Origin: an uncultured Marinobacter sp.
GTDB lineage: Bacteria; Pseudomonadota; Gammaproteobacteria; Pseudomonadales; Oleiphilaceae
Assembly (NCBI RefSeq): GCF_946886895.1
Contig: NZ_CAMPJO010000005.1
Coordinates: forward strand, 282,674-346,673
DNA length: 64,000 nt
Direction of reading: 5' to 3'
Shown here in pieces: positions 54,422 through 62,388 of the stretch (positions within the stretch are counted from its first letter, which is position 1; every line of letters starts with the position of its first letter). The notes under the pieces were generated by a model, which saw only the letters and a program-made list of their open reading frames with translations, was not told where the DNA came from and ran no database searches. A program made the position numbers and the translations under genes.

Positions 54422-55306
54422 ATGATCCACCGAGGGCTGGCCCTTTTTCTGGCGTTTTGTGCCCTGATGCCAATCCCGGCTTCGGCCCAGCCGCTGTGCG
54501 CCCGGGATGCCCTGGAGCGTGAAGTGTGCCTGGATGGGGCAGCCCGGCGGATCGTCTCGCTCTCCCCGGGCGCCACCGAACTGCTGTTTTCCGCCAGCGC
54601 CGGGAACCGCGTGGTTGCGGTAAGCGCCTGGAGCGATTTTCCGCCGGAAGCGACGGAGTTGCCTCAGGTGGGGGACGCCAACCGGCTGGATCTGGAGGCC
54701 ATCGTCTCGCTGGCGCCGGACCTGGTGGTGGCTTGGGTGGATGGCAACTCACGCAGCCAGCTGGAACGGCTTTCGGATCTTGGCATCCCGGTGTTCTGGC
54801 TGGCCCCGCGCACGTTCGGGGATATCGCCCGGGCGGTGGAGAACCTGGCACTGTTAACAGGCCAGTCCGCGGTGGGGAAGGCAAGGGCGGAATCGTTCCG
54901 TGAGGGTGTCGCCCGTTTGGAGGCCCGTTACGCCGGTGCGCCGCCGGTGCGGGTGTTTTATCAGATCTGGGACCGGCCACTGATGACCGTGAACCGTGAG
55001 GAACTGATCAGCAAGGCGATCGCCCTGTGCGGTGGCATCAACGTATTTGGAGAGCTACCAAGGCTGGTACCCCGTATCAGCACCGAGGCGGTGCTGGCGG
55101 CCAATCCGGAGGCAATCATTACGGCCGGACAATCCGGGAATAGCCAGTGGCTGGAAGGCTGGAAGCAATTTCCCGAGCTGACCGCGGTGGCCGCCGGGAA
55201 CCTGTTCCTGGAACCCCCCGACCTGCTGGCGCGGCCAACCTTGCGCATGCTGGACGGAACCAGGCACCTGTGCCAGACCCTGGAGCAGGCCCGTGCCAAT
55301 CTCTAG
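54422..55306 (+). CDS. btuF: periplasmic cobalamin-binding protein
   Basis: A 294-residue type III periplasmic binding protein. A signal peptide (LALFLAFCALMPIPASA) is followed by RIVSLSPGATELLFSASAG and LEAIVSLAPDLVVAW. These are typical of BtuF/FecB-like proteins. It delivers cobalamin to the membrane permease. Its 3' end overlaps the start of btuC by 14 bases, so the genes are co-translated. Riboswitch-controlled btuB lies 29 bases upstream. Confidence 0.9.
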   Translation: MIHRGLALFLAFCALMPIPASAQPLCARDALEREVCLDGAARRIVSLSPGATELLFSASAGNRVVAVSAWSDFPPEATELPQVGDANRLDLEAIVSLAPDLVVAWVDGNSRSQLERLSDLGIPVFWLAPRTFGDIARAVENLALLTGQSAVGKARAESFREGVARLEARYAGAPPVRVFYQIWDRPLMTVNREELISKAIALCGGINVFGELPRLVPRISTEAVLAANPEAIITAGQSGNSQWLEGWKQFPELTAVAAGNLFLEPPDLLARPTLRMLDGTRHLCQTLEQARANL

Positions 55307-56267
55307 CCCGGTAAAGCCCCTGCTGCTCCTGTTGTTGGCCAGCCTGACGGCAGCGGTACTGTCGGTCAGCATCGGCAGCAGTGCCATGGGCCTTGAAGAG
55401 ACCTTGCGGGTGCTCACCGGCAGTGGCAGCGAGTTGCAGCAAACCCTTATCCTCGACCTGCGATTGCCCCGCACCCTGAGCGCGTTCGCCACGGGCGGCT
55501 TGCTGGCAGTGGCCGGCGCCTTGATGCAGGTACTACTGCGCAACCCACTGGCCGACCCCTATGTGCTGGGTCTGTCCGGTGGTGCCGCCGTTGGTGCCTT
55601 ACTGGCCATGCTGGGCGGAGCCGCCGGTTTTCTGGTGTCTGGTTCGGCCTTTGCCGGCGCCATGCTGGCGACCCTGATGGTGTTCGGCCTCGCCCATGGC
55701 AGTGGCAGCTGGACGCCTTCCCGCCTGCTGCTCACCGGCGTGGTGGTGGCTGCCGGGTGGGGTGCCGTCATCACCCTGATTCTGTCGATGACCCCGGCTC
55801 GCCAGTTACCCGGCATGCTGTACTGGCTGATGGGTGACCTTTCCCACGCCGCCACCCCCTGGCCGGGCCTGATCGTTCTGGTTCTTGTCTGCCTGCTGGT
55901 GTTCCCCCTGGGCCGGGCGCTGAATGTACTGGCCCGGGGCTCATTGCAGGCGGCTGCGCTGGGTGTATCGGTTCGGCCCCTGGAATGGTCTATCTACCTG
56001 ATGGCCAGCCTGCTCACCGCGACCGCCGTCACCATGGCCGGTTCCGTCGGGTTTGTGGGCCTGGTGGTGCCGCACATGCTGCGGCTGGTGCTGGGCAATG
56101 ACCAGCGGCTGATCCTGCCGGCCTGTGCGCTGGCTGGTGGCACCCTGCTGGTGCTGGCAGACACGCTGGCGCGGGTGGTGATCGCGCCGGAACAGTTGCC
56201 GGTGGGCGTGATCACCGCGCTGATCGGCGTTCCGACGTTCCTGTACCTGCTCTACAGGAGCCGATGA
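55293..56267 (+). CDS. btuC: cobalamin ABC transporter permease
   Basis: A 324-residue permease of the FecCD/BtuC family with about ten helices. Key segments are LRLPRTLSAFATGGLLAVAGALMQ, LADPYVLGLSGGAAVGAL and GSVGFVGLVVPHMLRL, the last contacting the ATPase. The start is GTG 55293, with GGAG nearby, and overlaps the btuF stop. The end overlaps the btuD start by ATGA. It forms the membrane channel. Confidence 0.9.
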   Translation: MPISSPVKPLLLLLLASLTAAVLSVSIGSSAMGLEETLRVLTGSGSELQQTLILDLRLPRTLSAFATGGLLAVAGALMQVLLRNPLADPYVLGLSGGAAVGALLAMLGGAAGFLVSGSAFAGAMLATLMVFGLAHGSGSWTPSRLLLTGVVVAAGWGAVITLILSMTPARQLPGMLYWLMGDLSHAATPWPGLIVLVLVCLLVFPLGRALNVLARGSLQAAALGVSVRPLEWSIYLMASLLTATAVTMAGSVGFVGLVVPHMLRLVLGNDQRLILPACALAGGTLLVLADTLARVVIAPEQLPVGVITALIGVPTFLYLLYRSR

Positions 56268-57031
56268 TGACCTCACTGACCACCGAACAGCTCATCATCG
56301 ATATTCCCGGGCGCGCCCCGGGCGCGCCCTTGAATTTGTCCCTGCAGCCGGGCCAGGTCTGGGGCGTGCTTGGCCCCAACGGCGTGGGTAAAACCACACT
56401 GCTGCATACCCTGGCGGGCCTGCGAGAGCCCCGCAACGGCCGACTCCTGCTGGATGGCCGGCCACTCTTGGAAATCCGGCGTAAACGCATCTCGCAACAA
56501 ATGGGCCTGGTGTTCCAGGACCGACAGGACGGCTTCCCGGCCACCGCGCTGGAAACCGCCCTCATCGGTCGCCATCCCTGGTTGTCGCCCTGGCAGATGG
56601 AGACTGGCGAAGACCTGGCCATTGCCGAGCAGGCGCTGGACGCGCTGGATGTGATGCATCTTCGGGATCGACTGGTCAGCACCCTCTCCGGGGGCGAGCG
56701 GCAGCGGGTGGCCATCGCCACCCTGATGACCCAGGCACCAAAAATCTGGCTGCTGGACGAGCCCACCAACCACCTGGATTTGCGACATCAGACGGCCGTC
56801 ATGAAGCTGTTACGGAGCCAGGCCGCATCCAACCGGGCCGTTTTCATGTGCCTGCACGACCTGAACCTGGCCGCCCGCTGGTGCGACCAGATCCTGCTCA
56901 TGTTCCCCGATGGCCAGGCCTGCTGGGGCCCGGCCAGCGACATGCTTGTTATTACTGCCCTCGAAAAGCTGTTCGGCCAGCGCCTGCTGTCTACCGAGCT
57001 GGATGGCTTTCCGGTGTTTGTGCCGGGTTAG
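56264..57031 (+). CDS. btuD: cobalamin ABC transporter ATP-binding protein
   Basis: A 255-residue ATPase. Walker A GPNGVGKTTL, signature LSGGERQRVAIATLM, Walker B IWLLDEPTNHLD and switch FMCLHDLNLAARW. It drives vitamin B12 uptake with BtuC/BtuF. It starts inside the btuC stop. Its 3' end marks the border between core sequence and the integron region: the truncated integrase frame on the other strand reads across its last 40 bases. Confidence 0.92.
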   Translation: MMTSLTTEQLIIDIPGRAPGAPLNLSLQPGQVWGVLGPNGVGKTTLLHTLAGLREPRNGRLLLDGRPLLEIRRKRISQQMGLVFQDRQDGFPATALETALIGRHPWLSPWQMETGEDLAIAEQALDALDVMHLRDRLVSTLSGGERQRVAIATLMTQAPKIWLLDEPTNHLDLRHQTAVMKLLRSQAASNRAVFMCLHDLNLAARWCDQILLMFPDGQACWGPASDMLVITALEKLFGQRLLSTELDGFPVFVPG

Positions 57032-57296
57032 TGGCGAGCTCAAATATCCAGGGGGCTGCTGATGCCCCGCTGGCAAAATTGTCCGCCAGATGGCTTAGCC
57101 ACGCATTCACTTCCTCTGCCCCCATCGACTCCGGATGACGCTTGTTGTGGAACCGGATGAATTCGCGGACCCAGTTGCAGTAGGTTTTTTTCGTGCGGTA
57201 AGCCAGGTGGCGAGCTCGAATGAATGCCCGGAAGCGATCCATAAAACGTACAGGAACGGCAGGTAACGGGACTGGGATAGTAGTCTTTATGATCAT
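56991..57296 (-). pseudogene. intI: truncated integron integrase
   Basis: From ATG 57296 this reads 101 codons. After a short leader it shows MDRFRAFIRARHLAYRTKKT, then CNWVREFIRFHNKRHPESMG and EVNAWLSHLADN, which is the N-terminal core-binding (SAM-like) domain of integron integrases (IntI). The FIRFHxxRHPxxMG pattern separates it from XerC/XerD. Homology ends near codon 75, at about 57070. The reading then drifts into sequence next to btuD, and the entire catalytic domain (Arg and Tyr) is missing. Its orientation, opposite to the cassettes, is that of an intact integron. It cannot be active. Confidence 0.87.
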
Positions 57297-57453
57297 TCTT
57301 GTTTGAATGGCCAGAAAGGGGAGTGACGGGAAGTTGTTGACCTTATGGGATTTTTTGCCTAGTTTTTGAGTATTATTGGATTGAGATATGGGTCGTTGGA
57401 AAAGTGGTCGCGGGGACTCATATACAACTGTTATAAATCGAGAGGAGACAGAT
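57297..57453. other. putative intI/cassette border (attI region)
   Basis: The 157 bases between the integrase start and the first cassette gene should contain the original attI site and integrase promoter. I could not define an attI core with confidence. TGCCTAGTTTTTGAG at 57357-57371 is the nearest resemblance to a G-TT junction. Confidence 0.3.
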
Positions 57454-58133
57454 GTGGAATTTCTAGCCATTTTATTCGGTGTAGGCTCTATTTTGTTCCT
57501 GGTTGCCGCAATAATTGGTGCAATCAAACCGAAAATCGTGAAGCAGGAGAGCCGGGGAAAGGCTTTTGGCATTAATGCAATTACTGCGTGCATTCTGTTT
57601 TTTCTATTGATTTTGGTTTTGCCGCCAGCATTCGATTATGAAAAGAGCCTTTCTGAAATAAAAGAACTTAACGAGGAAGATAGAAAAGAAATTCTTGCCG
57701 AATATTTGGAGTCAAATGAAATTGGCGAAAAGCATGCAAGTGAATTTTATAATTGTATGTCTGACATGGTTTACAATAAGTCGGGTACATTATCCTTAGG
57801 TGAAGTTTTGGGTTGGTGTAAAGACGAGTTTTTACGTAACGGTAACTCGTCGAAAATGTATATGTAAACTACGAAAGTCTTGAAAATCAGTTCAGTCAAT
57901 GGAATGGCGCACACAATGAATTAGAGAGAATTATTCTTGAATCTATGAATGACCCGGATTCATATGAGCATATTGAAACACGATACAGAGTAATTAAAGA
58001 TGGTGAAAAATCCCATTTACTTTTGATAACTGAGTTCAGAGGTAAAAACTCTTTTGGGGGAGTTGTAAAGCAGAAAGTTGTTGCAAAAGCAAATCTCGAA
58101 AATGGGTCAATTATAGAAATTTTAGAGCAGTAA
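57454..58133 (+). pseudogene. frameshifted cassette gene: two-helix membrane protein
   Basis: The first segment (57454-57867, GTG start with GAGGAG upstream, 137 codons) has two transmembrane helices (FLAILFGVGSILFLVAAIIG and NAITACILFFLLILVL) and a cytoplasmic helical part. It stops shortly after NGNSSKMYM. The frame one base back is open from 57846 and reads NQFSQWNGAHNELERII, NDPDSYEHIETRYRV and GKNSFGGVVKQKVVAKA to 58133. That tail is a recurrent C-terminal domain of small membrane proteins, so the two pieces look like one gene broken by a one-base indel near 57850. It is AT-rich compared with the core. Function unknown. Confidence 0.65.
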
Positions 58134-58200
58134 CTTTTCGGAACTTATTGGCATAGGCTTGTTGCTTTTTTGCTCAAGCCTAAATCATCCAGTTTCGAGT

Positions 58201-58292
58201 TTATAACAAGTCGCATCAGTGCGCGGCCGATGGCCGCCGGACGCCCTTTACGTGGCTCCTTCGTCGCCACTCCAAGGGCTCGGCGTTAGAGT
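58201..58292 (+). other. attC recombination site 1
   Basis: Begins TTATAACAAG and ends GGGCTCGGCGTTAGA. In between are nested inverted repeats (GCGGCC/GGCCGC and GCCCTT...GTGGC/GCCAC...AAGGGC). AAC and GTT ends about 80-90 bases apart and internal dyads are the features of integron attC sites. It closes the first cassette and opens the next, whose gene starts seven bases on. Confidence 0.75.
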
Positions 58293-58298
58293 AAAAGT

Positions 58299-58727
58299 AT
58301 GAACTACGAATTTCACGAAATTATGGAATGGTCAGCTTGGGCTAACCTCGATGCAAAAAAGGACATTGAGCTTATCTTGCTTAAAGGTCATTTGATTCTT
58401 GAAAATCTAATTGATGTTGCTCTAGTAACTAACGGTTTTGAAAACAAACTTAGCTCTTCTTTTCATGGAAAGGCTAAAATTTTAAAGAAAATAGAGAAAA
58501 GCAGTTCAAGTGAACTCGGAAAGCTCTCTGAGCTTTTACTTGAGTTAAATGGAATCAGAAACAAAATTGCCCATGAATTTTTATACGATATAAATGACGG
58601 TGAAGTTGAAGCGTGGTCTTTGAGTGTATTAAGTTCGTTCGAAGGGATTAAGTTTTCAAAATTCACATATAGAACAAAAATCGTCCATGCTTTTTCTGCT
58701 TTAGCGAGTGCATTAGCTAAAATTTAG
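58299..58727 (+). CDS. HEPN-domain cassette protein
   Basis: A 142-residue helical protein, AT-rich gene. The C-terminal part of the first two thirds has LNGIRNKIAHEFLYD, with R-x4-H, the active-site motif of HEPN ribonucleases. The N-terminal half has LKGHLILENLIDVAL and SSFHGKAKILKKI, as in MAE_28990/abortive-infection-like HEPN proteins. HEPN proteins act as toxins, RNases or defence factors. There is no partner gene (nucleotidyltransferase/MNT antitoxin) in the cassette, so its control is unclear. It is the second cassette gene, and a left half of a possible attC starts at 58737. Confidence 0.7.
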   Translation: MNYEFHEIMEWSAWANLDAKKDIELILLKGHLILENLIDVALVTNGFENKLSSSFHGKAKILKKIEKSSSSELGKLSELLLELNGIRNKIAHEFLYDINDGEVEAWSLSVLSSFEGIKFSKFTYRTKIVHAFSALASALAKI

Positions 58728-59107
58728 ATTTAAGTTCTAACACATATGAGCCTTCTCGGAATCAATAGGCAATAGTCATTTTTTTTGGCCGCGCCAGCGG
58801 CCAATCTAAACCCATGAGCAAGAACGCCTGCTTCGTCAGTCTCGCAGAGCTGTCAGGCACTTACAGCAAACACATATAGGGGCTCTCTTACGTGGCTTTA
58901 GACCACCGCCTGACCCGTTGTTCCTTCGGTCGGTCAGGGGCACCAGACATTCATCGGTTAACCGGTCACTGGCACTATTCAAAGATCTGGCTGCATAGCT
59001 CCAGTTAGGGTCAGGCTCAGGACCGGTGTAAGCGCACTGGCTCATGGTATTAAGGCCCGCCCACGGGGTGGCTAATCAAAGCGACTGGCTTCCCCCTCTG
59101 TCAGCCT
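58728..59107. other. 380 bases without a recognised gene between the HEPN cassette and the IS element
   Basis: A possible attC left end TTCTAACACATATGAGCC is at 58734-58751. TTGGCCGC-GCCA-GCGGCCAA, a perfect 8-base stem, is near 58785-58804. GGCTCATGGTATTA at 59039-59052 is nearly the reverse complement of the attC-like left end, 300 bases away. A 69-codon reverse reading (58836-59045) exists, but has no ribosome site I can support and no known domain. The segment is more GC-rich than the adjacent cassette and may be debris of another element. Confidence 0.4.
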
Positions 59108-59155
59108 AGTTGTCCAGTAGGCGATTTCGCCTGAATTTCACTAGTCGGGGGCGGC

Positions 59156-59677
59156 ATGGGAGCATTCATGCCACGCTATTCCGAAGAACGTAAAGCTGCA
59201 GTGCTGAAGAAGCTGTTACCTCCGCAGAATCGAAGTGTCGTGTCGGTGGCGGCAGAGGAAGGCATATCCGATGTGACTCTGTATAGTTGGTTAAAACAGT
59301 GTCGAGAACAAGGAATGCCCGTGCCAGGTAATCGTAATACCGGGGAAGACTGGTCCCCTGAAGCCAAGCTGGCCGTTGTCGTGGAAACGGCCTCTATGTC
59401 CGAAGCCGAACTCAGTGCCTACTGTCGCGAGAAAGGCCTGTATCCGGAGCAAGTGCAGCGCTGGAAGGAAGCCTGCCTTCAGGGCGCTGGCATGCAGGAA
59501 GACCGGGATAAAGCGGCTCAGAAGCAGAAACGAGAGTCCCAGAAAACCATCAAAAAGCTGAAGGCGGAAGTTCGCCGCAAAGACCAGGCCCTGGCTGAGA
59601 CCACCTCGCTGCTGGTGCTGTCAAAAAAGCTCGAAGCCTTGTACGGCGAGGATCCGGACAGCAGCGAGGACGACTGA
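59156..59677 (+). CDS. IS3-type transposase OrfA
   Basis: A 173-residue protein with two helix-turn-helix-like segments: MPRYSEERKAAVLKKLL with SVAAEEGISDVTLYSWLK, and EAELSAYCREKGLYPEQVQRW. A Lys/Gln-rich helical (leucine-zipper-like) part follows and ends LVLSKKLEALYGEDPDSSEDD. A second ATG at 59168 has GGGAG before it. It binds the IS ends. The slippery run A_AAA_AAG at 59623-59629, in the reading frame, would let ribosomes continue into orfB to make the fused transposase. Confidence 0.85.
   Translation: MGAFMPRYSEERKAAVLKKLLPPQNRSVVSVAAEEGISDVTLYSWLKQCREQGMPVPGNRNTGEDWSPEAKLAVVVETASMSEAELSAYCREKGLYPEQVQRWKEACLQGAGMQEDRDKAAQKQKRESQKTIKKLKAEVRRKDQALAETTSLLVLSKKLEALYGEDPDSSEDD
59623..59629 (+). 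promoter_or_regulatory. -1 programmed frameshift signal A_AAA_AAG
   Basis: Codons AAA AAG at 59624-59629 in the orfA frame are preceded by A at 59623, making the canonical A_AAA_AAG heptamer. The frame one base back is open from here to 60738. The orfA stop is 48 bases downstream. This is the standard IS3 mechanism for OrfAB. Confidence 0.8.
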
Positions 59678-60738
59678 CGCCGCTGGACGAACGTGCAAGG
59701 CTCCTAGAGCTGTTTGATGAAGCGATTGCCGGTGGTGCCGCCCGATACAAAGCGGCGGAGCTAATCGACATCAGCGAACGCACATTGAAGCGCTGGCAAG
59801 GCTCTGATGGCCAAATTGGCCAAGACCAGCGCCCTGAGGCAGAGCCGGTCGAACAGCCTCATAAACTCACACAGGCCGAGGAGTTGGCCATTCTGAGCGC
59901 ATGTAATCAACCTCAGTACCGGAGTTCGCCACCGTCACAGATCGTGCCTTCACTGGCTGATAAAGGCGTTTATCTGGCCTCGGAATCCTCGTTCTACCGG
60001 GTTCTGAAAAAGCACCAACAACAGAACTATCGGGGTCGCATGAAGCCGCCCCGCAAGGTGCCGGAGCCGACCAGCTTCACCGCGACAGGCCCGAACCAGG
60101 TGTGGAGCTGGGACATTAGTTTCTGCCCGTCAGCGGTGCGTGGTCAACATTGGTATCTGTATCTGATCATGGACATCTACAGCCGCAAGATCGTTGCCTG
60201 GGAAATCCATGAGGCCGAATCCGGGGAACTGGCCAGGAGGCTGGTTGAGCGTGCATTGCTGCGCGAGGGCTGCTGGCACAATCCGCCGGTACTGCACTCC
60301 GACAATGGCGCGCCGATGACCTCCTACACGCTCAGGGCCCGGTTGGCAGACCTGGGTATGCTGATGTCTCACAGCCGCCCAAGAGTCAGCAACGACAACC
60401 CTTATTCGGAGTCGTTGTTCCGGACCGTTAAATACTGCCCGGAGTGGCCCTCAAAAGGCTTTGCATCACTCACGGCGGTCCGCGACTGGATGCTGGCGTT
60501 CGAGTATGCCTACAACGAGCGACACTTGCACAGCGGCATCCGGTTCGTGACACCGGCAGACCGGCATCGTGGTGTTGATCACGAACGCCTGGCGCATCGG
60601 AAAACGGTTTATGAAAGAGCAAAGCGCCGGAATCCACGGCGCTGGTCTGGTAATACCCGAAACTGGGAAGTGACCGGACCGGTATCGCTCAACCCTGGCA
60701 AGTTGCAGGAAGTTGAGCACAATAAACTGGCCGCTTAA
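59629..60738 (+). CDS. IS3-type transposase OrfB (DDE integrase core), reached by frameshift
   Basis: About 369 codons in the -1 frame after the slip. N-terminal: LDERARLLELFDEAIAGG, HTH_21-like SFYRVLKKH. Integrase core: Asp in NQVWSWDISFCPS, Asp in LHSDNGAPM and Glu in NDNPYSESLFRT, the DDE triad with proper spacing. C-terminal: SGIRFVTPADRHRG. An independent start is not obvious: the only options are CTG 59674 and TTG 59785. It therefore probably needs the A_AAA_AAG slip. It is intact and might be active. Confidence 0.85.
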   Translation, partial: ARSLVRRGSGQQRGRLTPLDERARLLELFDEAIAGGAARYKAAELIDISERTLKRWQGSDGQIGQDQRPEAEPVEQPHKLTQAEELAILSACNQPQYRSSPPSQIVPSLADKGVYLASESSFYRVLKKHQQQNYRGRMKPPRKVPEPTSFTATGPNQVWSWDISFCPSAVRGQHWYLYLIMDIYSRKIVAWEIHEAESGELARRLVERALLREGCWHNPPVLHSDNGAPMTSYTLRARLADLGMLMSHSRPRVSNDNPYSESLFRTVKYCPEWPSKGFASLTAVRDWMLAFEYAYNERHLHSGIRFVTPADRHRGVDHERLAHRKTVYERAKRRNPRRWSGNTRNWEVTGPVSLNPGKLQEVEHNKLAA

Positions 60739-60774
60739 ACGCGGTCATTTGGACAACTGGGTTGAAAATCGCCG

Positions 60775-61572
60775 GTGGACAGGAAACACCAGATCATCAT
60801 CGACGCCCTGGCCTTCGGCGAAGGCCAGGAACACCACACCCTGCAACCGGTGCTGGAGAGCGTGGAAGCCCGACTCAGGAAACTGGGCATTGCCGAGAGC
60901 ATCTACCAACAAGGCACCATCATCACGGCTGATACCGGCTTCGCCAATGAGGCCAACATGAAATACCTGCACGAACGGCAGATCAATGGCTACGTACCAG
61001 ACAATAAATTCCGCAGCCGGGATCCGAAGTTCCAGAACCAGAAAGACAAATACGGCAAGCGCCATCAGAACCAGCCAACCACGGGTTGGAAAGACATCAT
61101 TCCGGCCAGTGAGTTTCAGTTTGATCCGGTCAATCTCACTTGTGTCTGTCCGGCAGGTAAAGAGCTTCATTATGAGGCGACTCGTACGGATGGGAATGGT
61201 GTATCCAGAGCACACTTCAAGGGCCGCCTGCTTCAGTGCCGACACTGCCCCAAGAAACACCAATGCATGCAAAACCCGGCCTCGGCTGATCACCGTAAAG
61301 GCAGTGGTAGGCAGGTGACTTTTGCATTAGAGCGGAATCGTGGGCCCAGCTACACCGACTGGATGAAACATCGAGTGGACAGCCCTCAGGGCAAAGAGAT
61401 CTACAGTCACCGCATGTCGGTTGTGGAACCGGTGTTCGGTAACATCGGCACCAACAAACGGCTGAACCGGTTCAGTCTGCGAGGCAAGAAAAAGGTCCAG
61501 GGCCAATGGCAGCTATACTGCCTGGTGCATAACATTGAGAAGCTGGCGAATTACGGACAGATGGCGGCGTGA
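60775..61572 (+). pseudogene. IS1182-type transposase, C-terminal remnant
   Basis: 265 codons that match only the C-terminal half of IS1182-family transposases: DRKHQIIIDALAFGEGQEH, TADTGFANEANMKYLHE, LQCRHCPKKHQCMQ, and VVEPVFGNIGTNKRLNRF. The N-terminal half, with the first DDE residue, is absent. The IS3-type right end lies 17 bases upstream, at the break. The GTG start is accidental. It is a relic that shows an older IS was cut when the younger one arrived or by later deletion. Confidence 0.8.
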
Positions 61573-61789
61573 TCCGGGGGAGGAAGTGCCCCGGAATACC
61601 CCTTGGGCCGCGGGCCATCGGTGTCTGAACACGGAAATACTGGGATTGGCGGCTATTAAAGGCCAACCAACCCGAAAACTGGACAATGCCGGCAGAATTG
61701 GCCGGCTGACAAAATGAGATCGAGGGTCGTGAAATGGTGGCTCATTTTTGGGTTTTTCTACACCCTCGTTAGACCAACGAGGTAGAACC
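61573..61789. other. 3' end of the IS1182-type relic and cassette border
   Basis: Contains dyads AAAATGAG/CTCATTTT and GAGGGT/ACCCTC near 61716-61766, probably the old IS right end. CCTCGTTAGACCAACGAGG follows, with GTTAGAC at 61768-61774 matching the attC core GTTRRRY, plus a 7-base stem. It marks the start of the next cassette. Confidence 0.45.
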
Positions 61790-62212
61790 GTGGCGAAAGG
61801 ATCTAGAACTGATTCGGCTCTTCTGCCTGAGGCTCGCATGGACCGCATGCGCATGGAAATGTATCGGTTGCGCCGGACTGTGCTTTCACTTGTGTCCGAG
61901 CAGTATCGCGAGCTGATAGACCCACCGTACGATTTCACCCAAGCAGAGGGAAACCGGTGGGACTATGATGTTGTCAGGAGGATCATTGAGCTTGTGGAGC
62001 CGGATACTGAGGGGCGTAGCGCGTGCCCGCTTTGCGGAGATACAACACAAAGTTATGGTCTTGGCTTCAGCGTACCCACTGGGCTCGAACGCCACCTCCT
62101 TGGCTCCCACGGATCCCGCGAATGCAACGTTATGTACGCTGCGAAGGGTCTGCTAAGAGTTCGTCACAGAGAGCTTTATCCCGGTGATTATGGTCCCTAC
62201 GGTTGTGACTGA
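61790..62212 (+). CDS. cassette protein with zinc-finger-like motif
   Basis: A 140-residue protein. GTG 61790 has a GAGGT ribosome-like site; an upstream ATG at 61748 would cross the attC core. It has SACPLCGDTTQS (CxxC) and later GLERHLLGSHGSRECNV (His-x4-His with a Cys), a candidate zinc-binding C2H2 module of about 35 residues. The first half is charged and helical (RLRRTVLSLVSEQYRELID). No family was recognised. It is the sole gene of its cassette. Confidence 0.6.
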   Translation: MAKGSRTDSALLPEARMDRMRMEMYRLRRTVLSLVSEQYRELIDPPYDFTQAEGNRWDYDVVRRIIELVEPDTEGRSACPLCGDTTQSYGLGFSVPTGLERHLLGSHGSRECNVMYAAKGLLRVRHRELYPGDYGPYGCD

Positions 62213-62225
62213 TGCACTTGGCAGG

Positions 62226-62308
62226 TCTAACAATGCCATTAAGTTTGTTCCGGACCGATGGTCCTCCACCGGACGGCTTTCAGCCGCCGCTTATGGCTGG
62301 CGTCATAC
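62226..62308 (+). other. attC recombination site 2, with altered right core
   Basis: Starts TCTAACAATGCCATTAAG and ends CTTATGGCTGGCGTCATAC. The ends pair imperfectly (GCCATTAAG with CTTATGGC), as attC arms do, and a CGGACC/GGTCC and CGGCTTTCAGCCG dyad lies between. The right core reads GTCA in place of GTTA. Recombination there may be weak. Confidence 0.7.
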
Positions 62309-62388
62309 TGTCTATGGCGGTGGTTGCTGGACTGCAAGCCACTGGGTAATATCCGCTTTTGGAAAAACCATGGAAAGGAGAAAACACA

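Larger units (their letters stand above)
59108..60758 (+). mobile_element. IS3-type insertion sequence
   Basis: About 1.65 kb with terminal inverted repeats AGTTGTCCA (59108-59116) and TGGACAACT (60750-60758); similarity continues imperfectly just outside (CCT/GGG). It carries orfA and orfB with a frameshift signal. No short direct duplication is obvious at the ends, suggesting rearrangement after insertion. It lies in the cassette array next to an IS1182-type remnant. Confidence 0.82.

Noticed and set aside
56991..57296. XerC/XerD-type recombinase fragment
   Set aside because: The FIRFHNKRHPESMG pattern and reverse orientation to attC-bearing cassettes fit IntI rather than Xer.
58836..59045. 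69-codon reverse gene
   Set aside because: No ribosome site, domain or signal is visible; composition could equally arise by chance, so it was not annotated as a gene.
61763..61782. CCTCGTTAGACCAACGAGG as a transcription terminator
   Set aside because: Stem is short and no T-run follows; GTTAGAC is better read as a cassette border.
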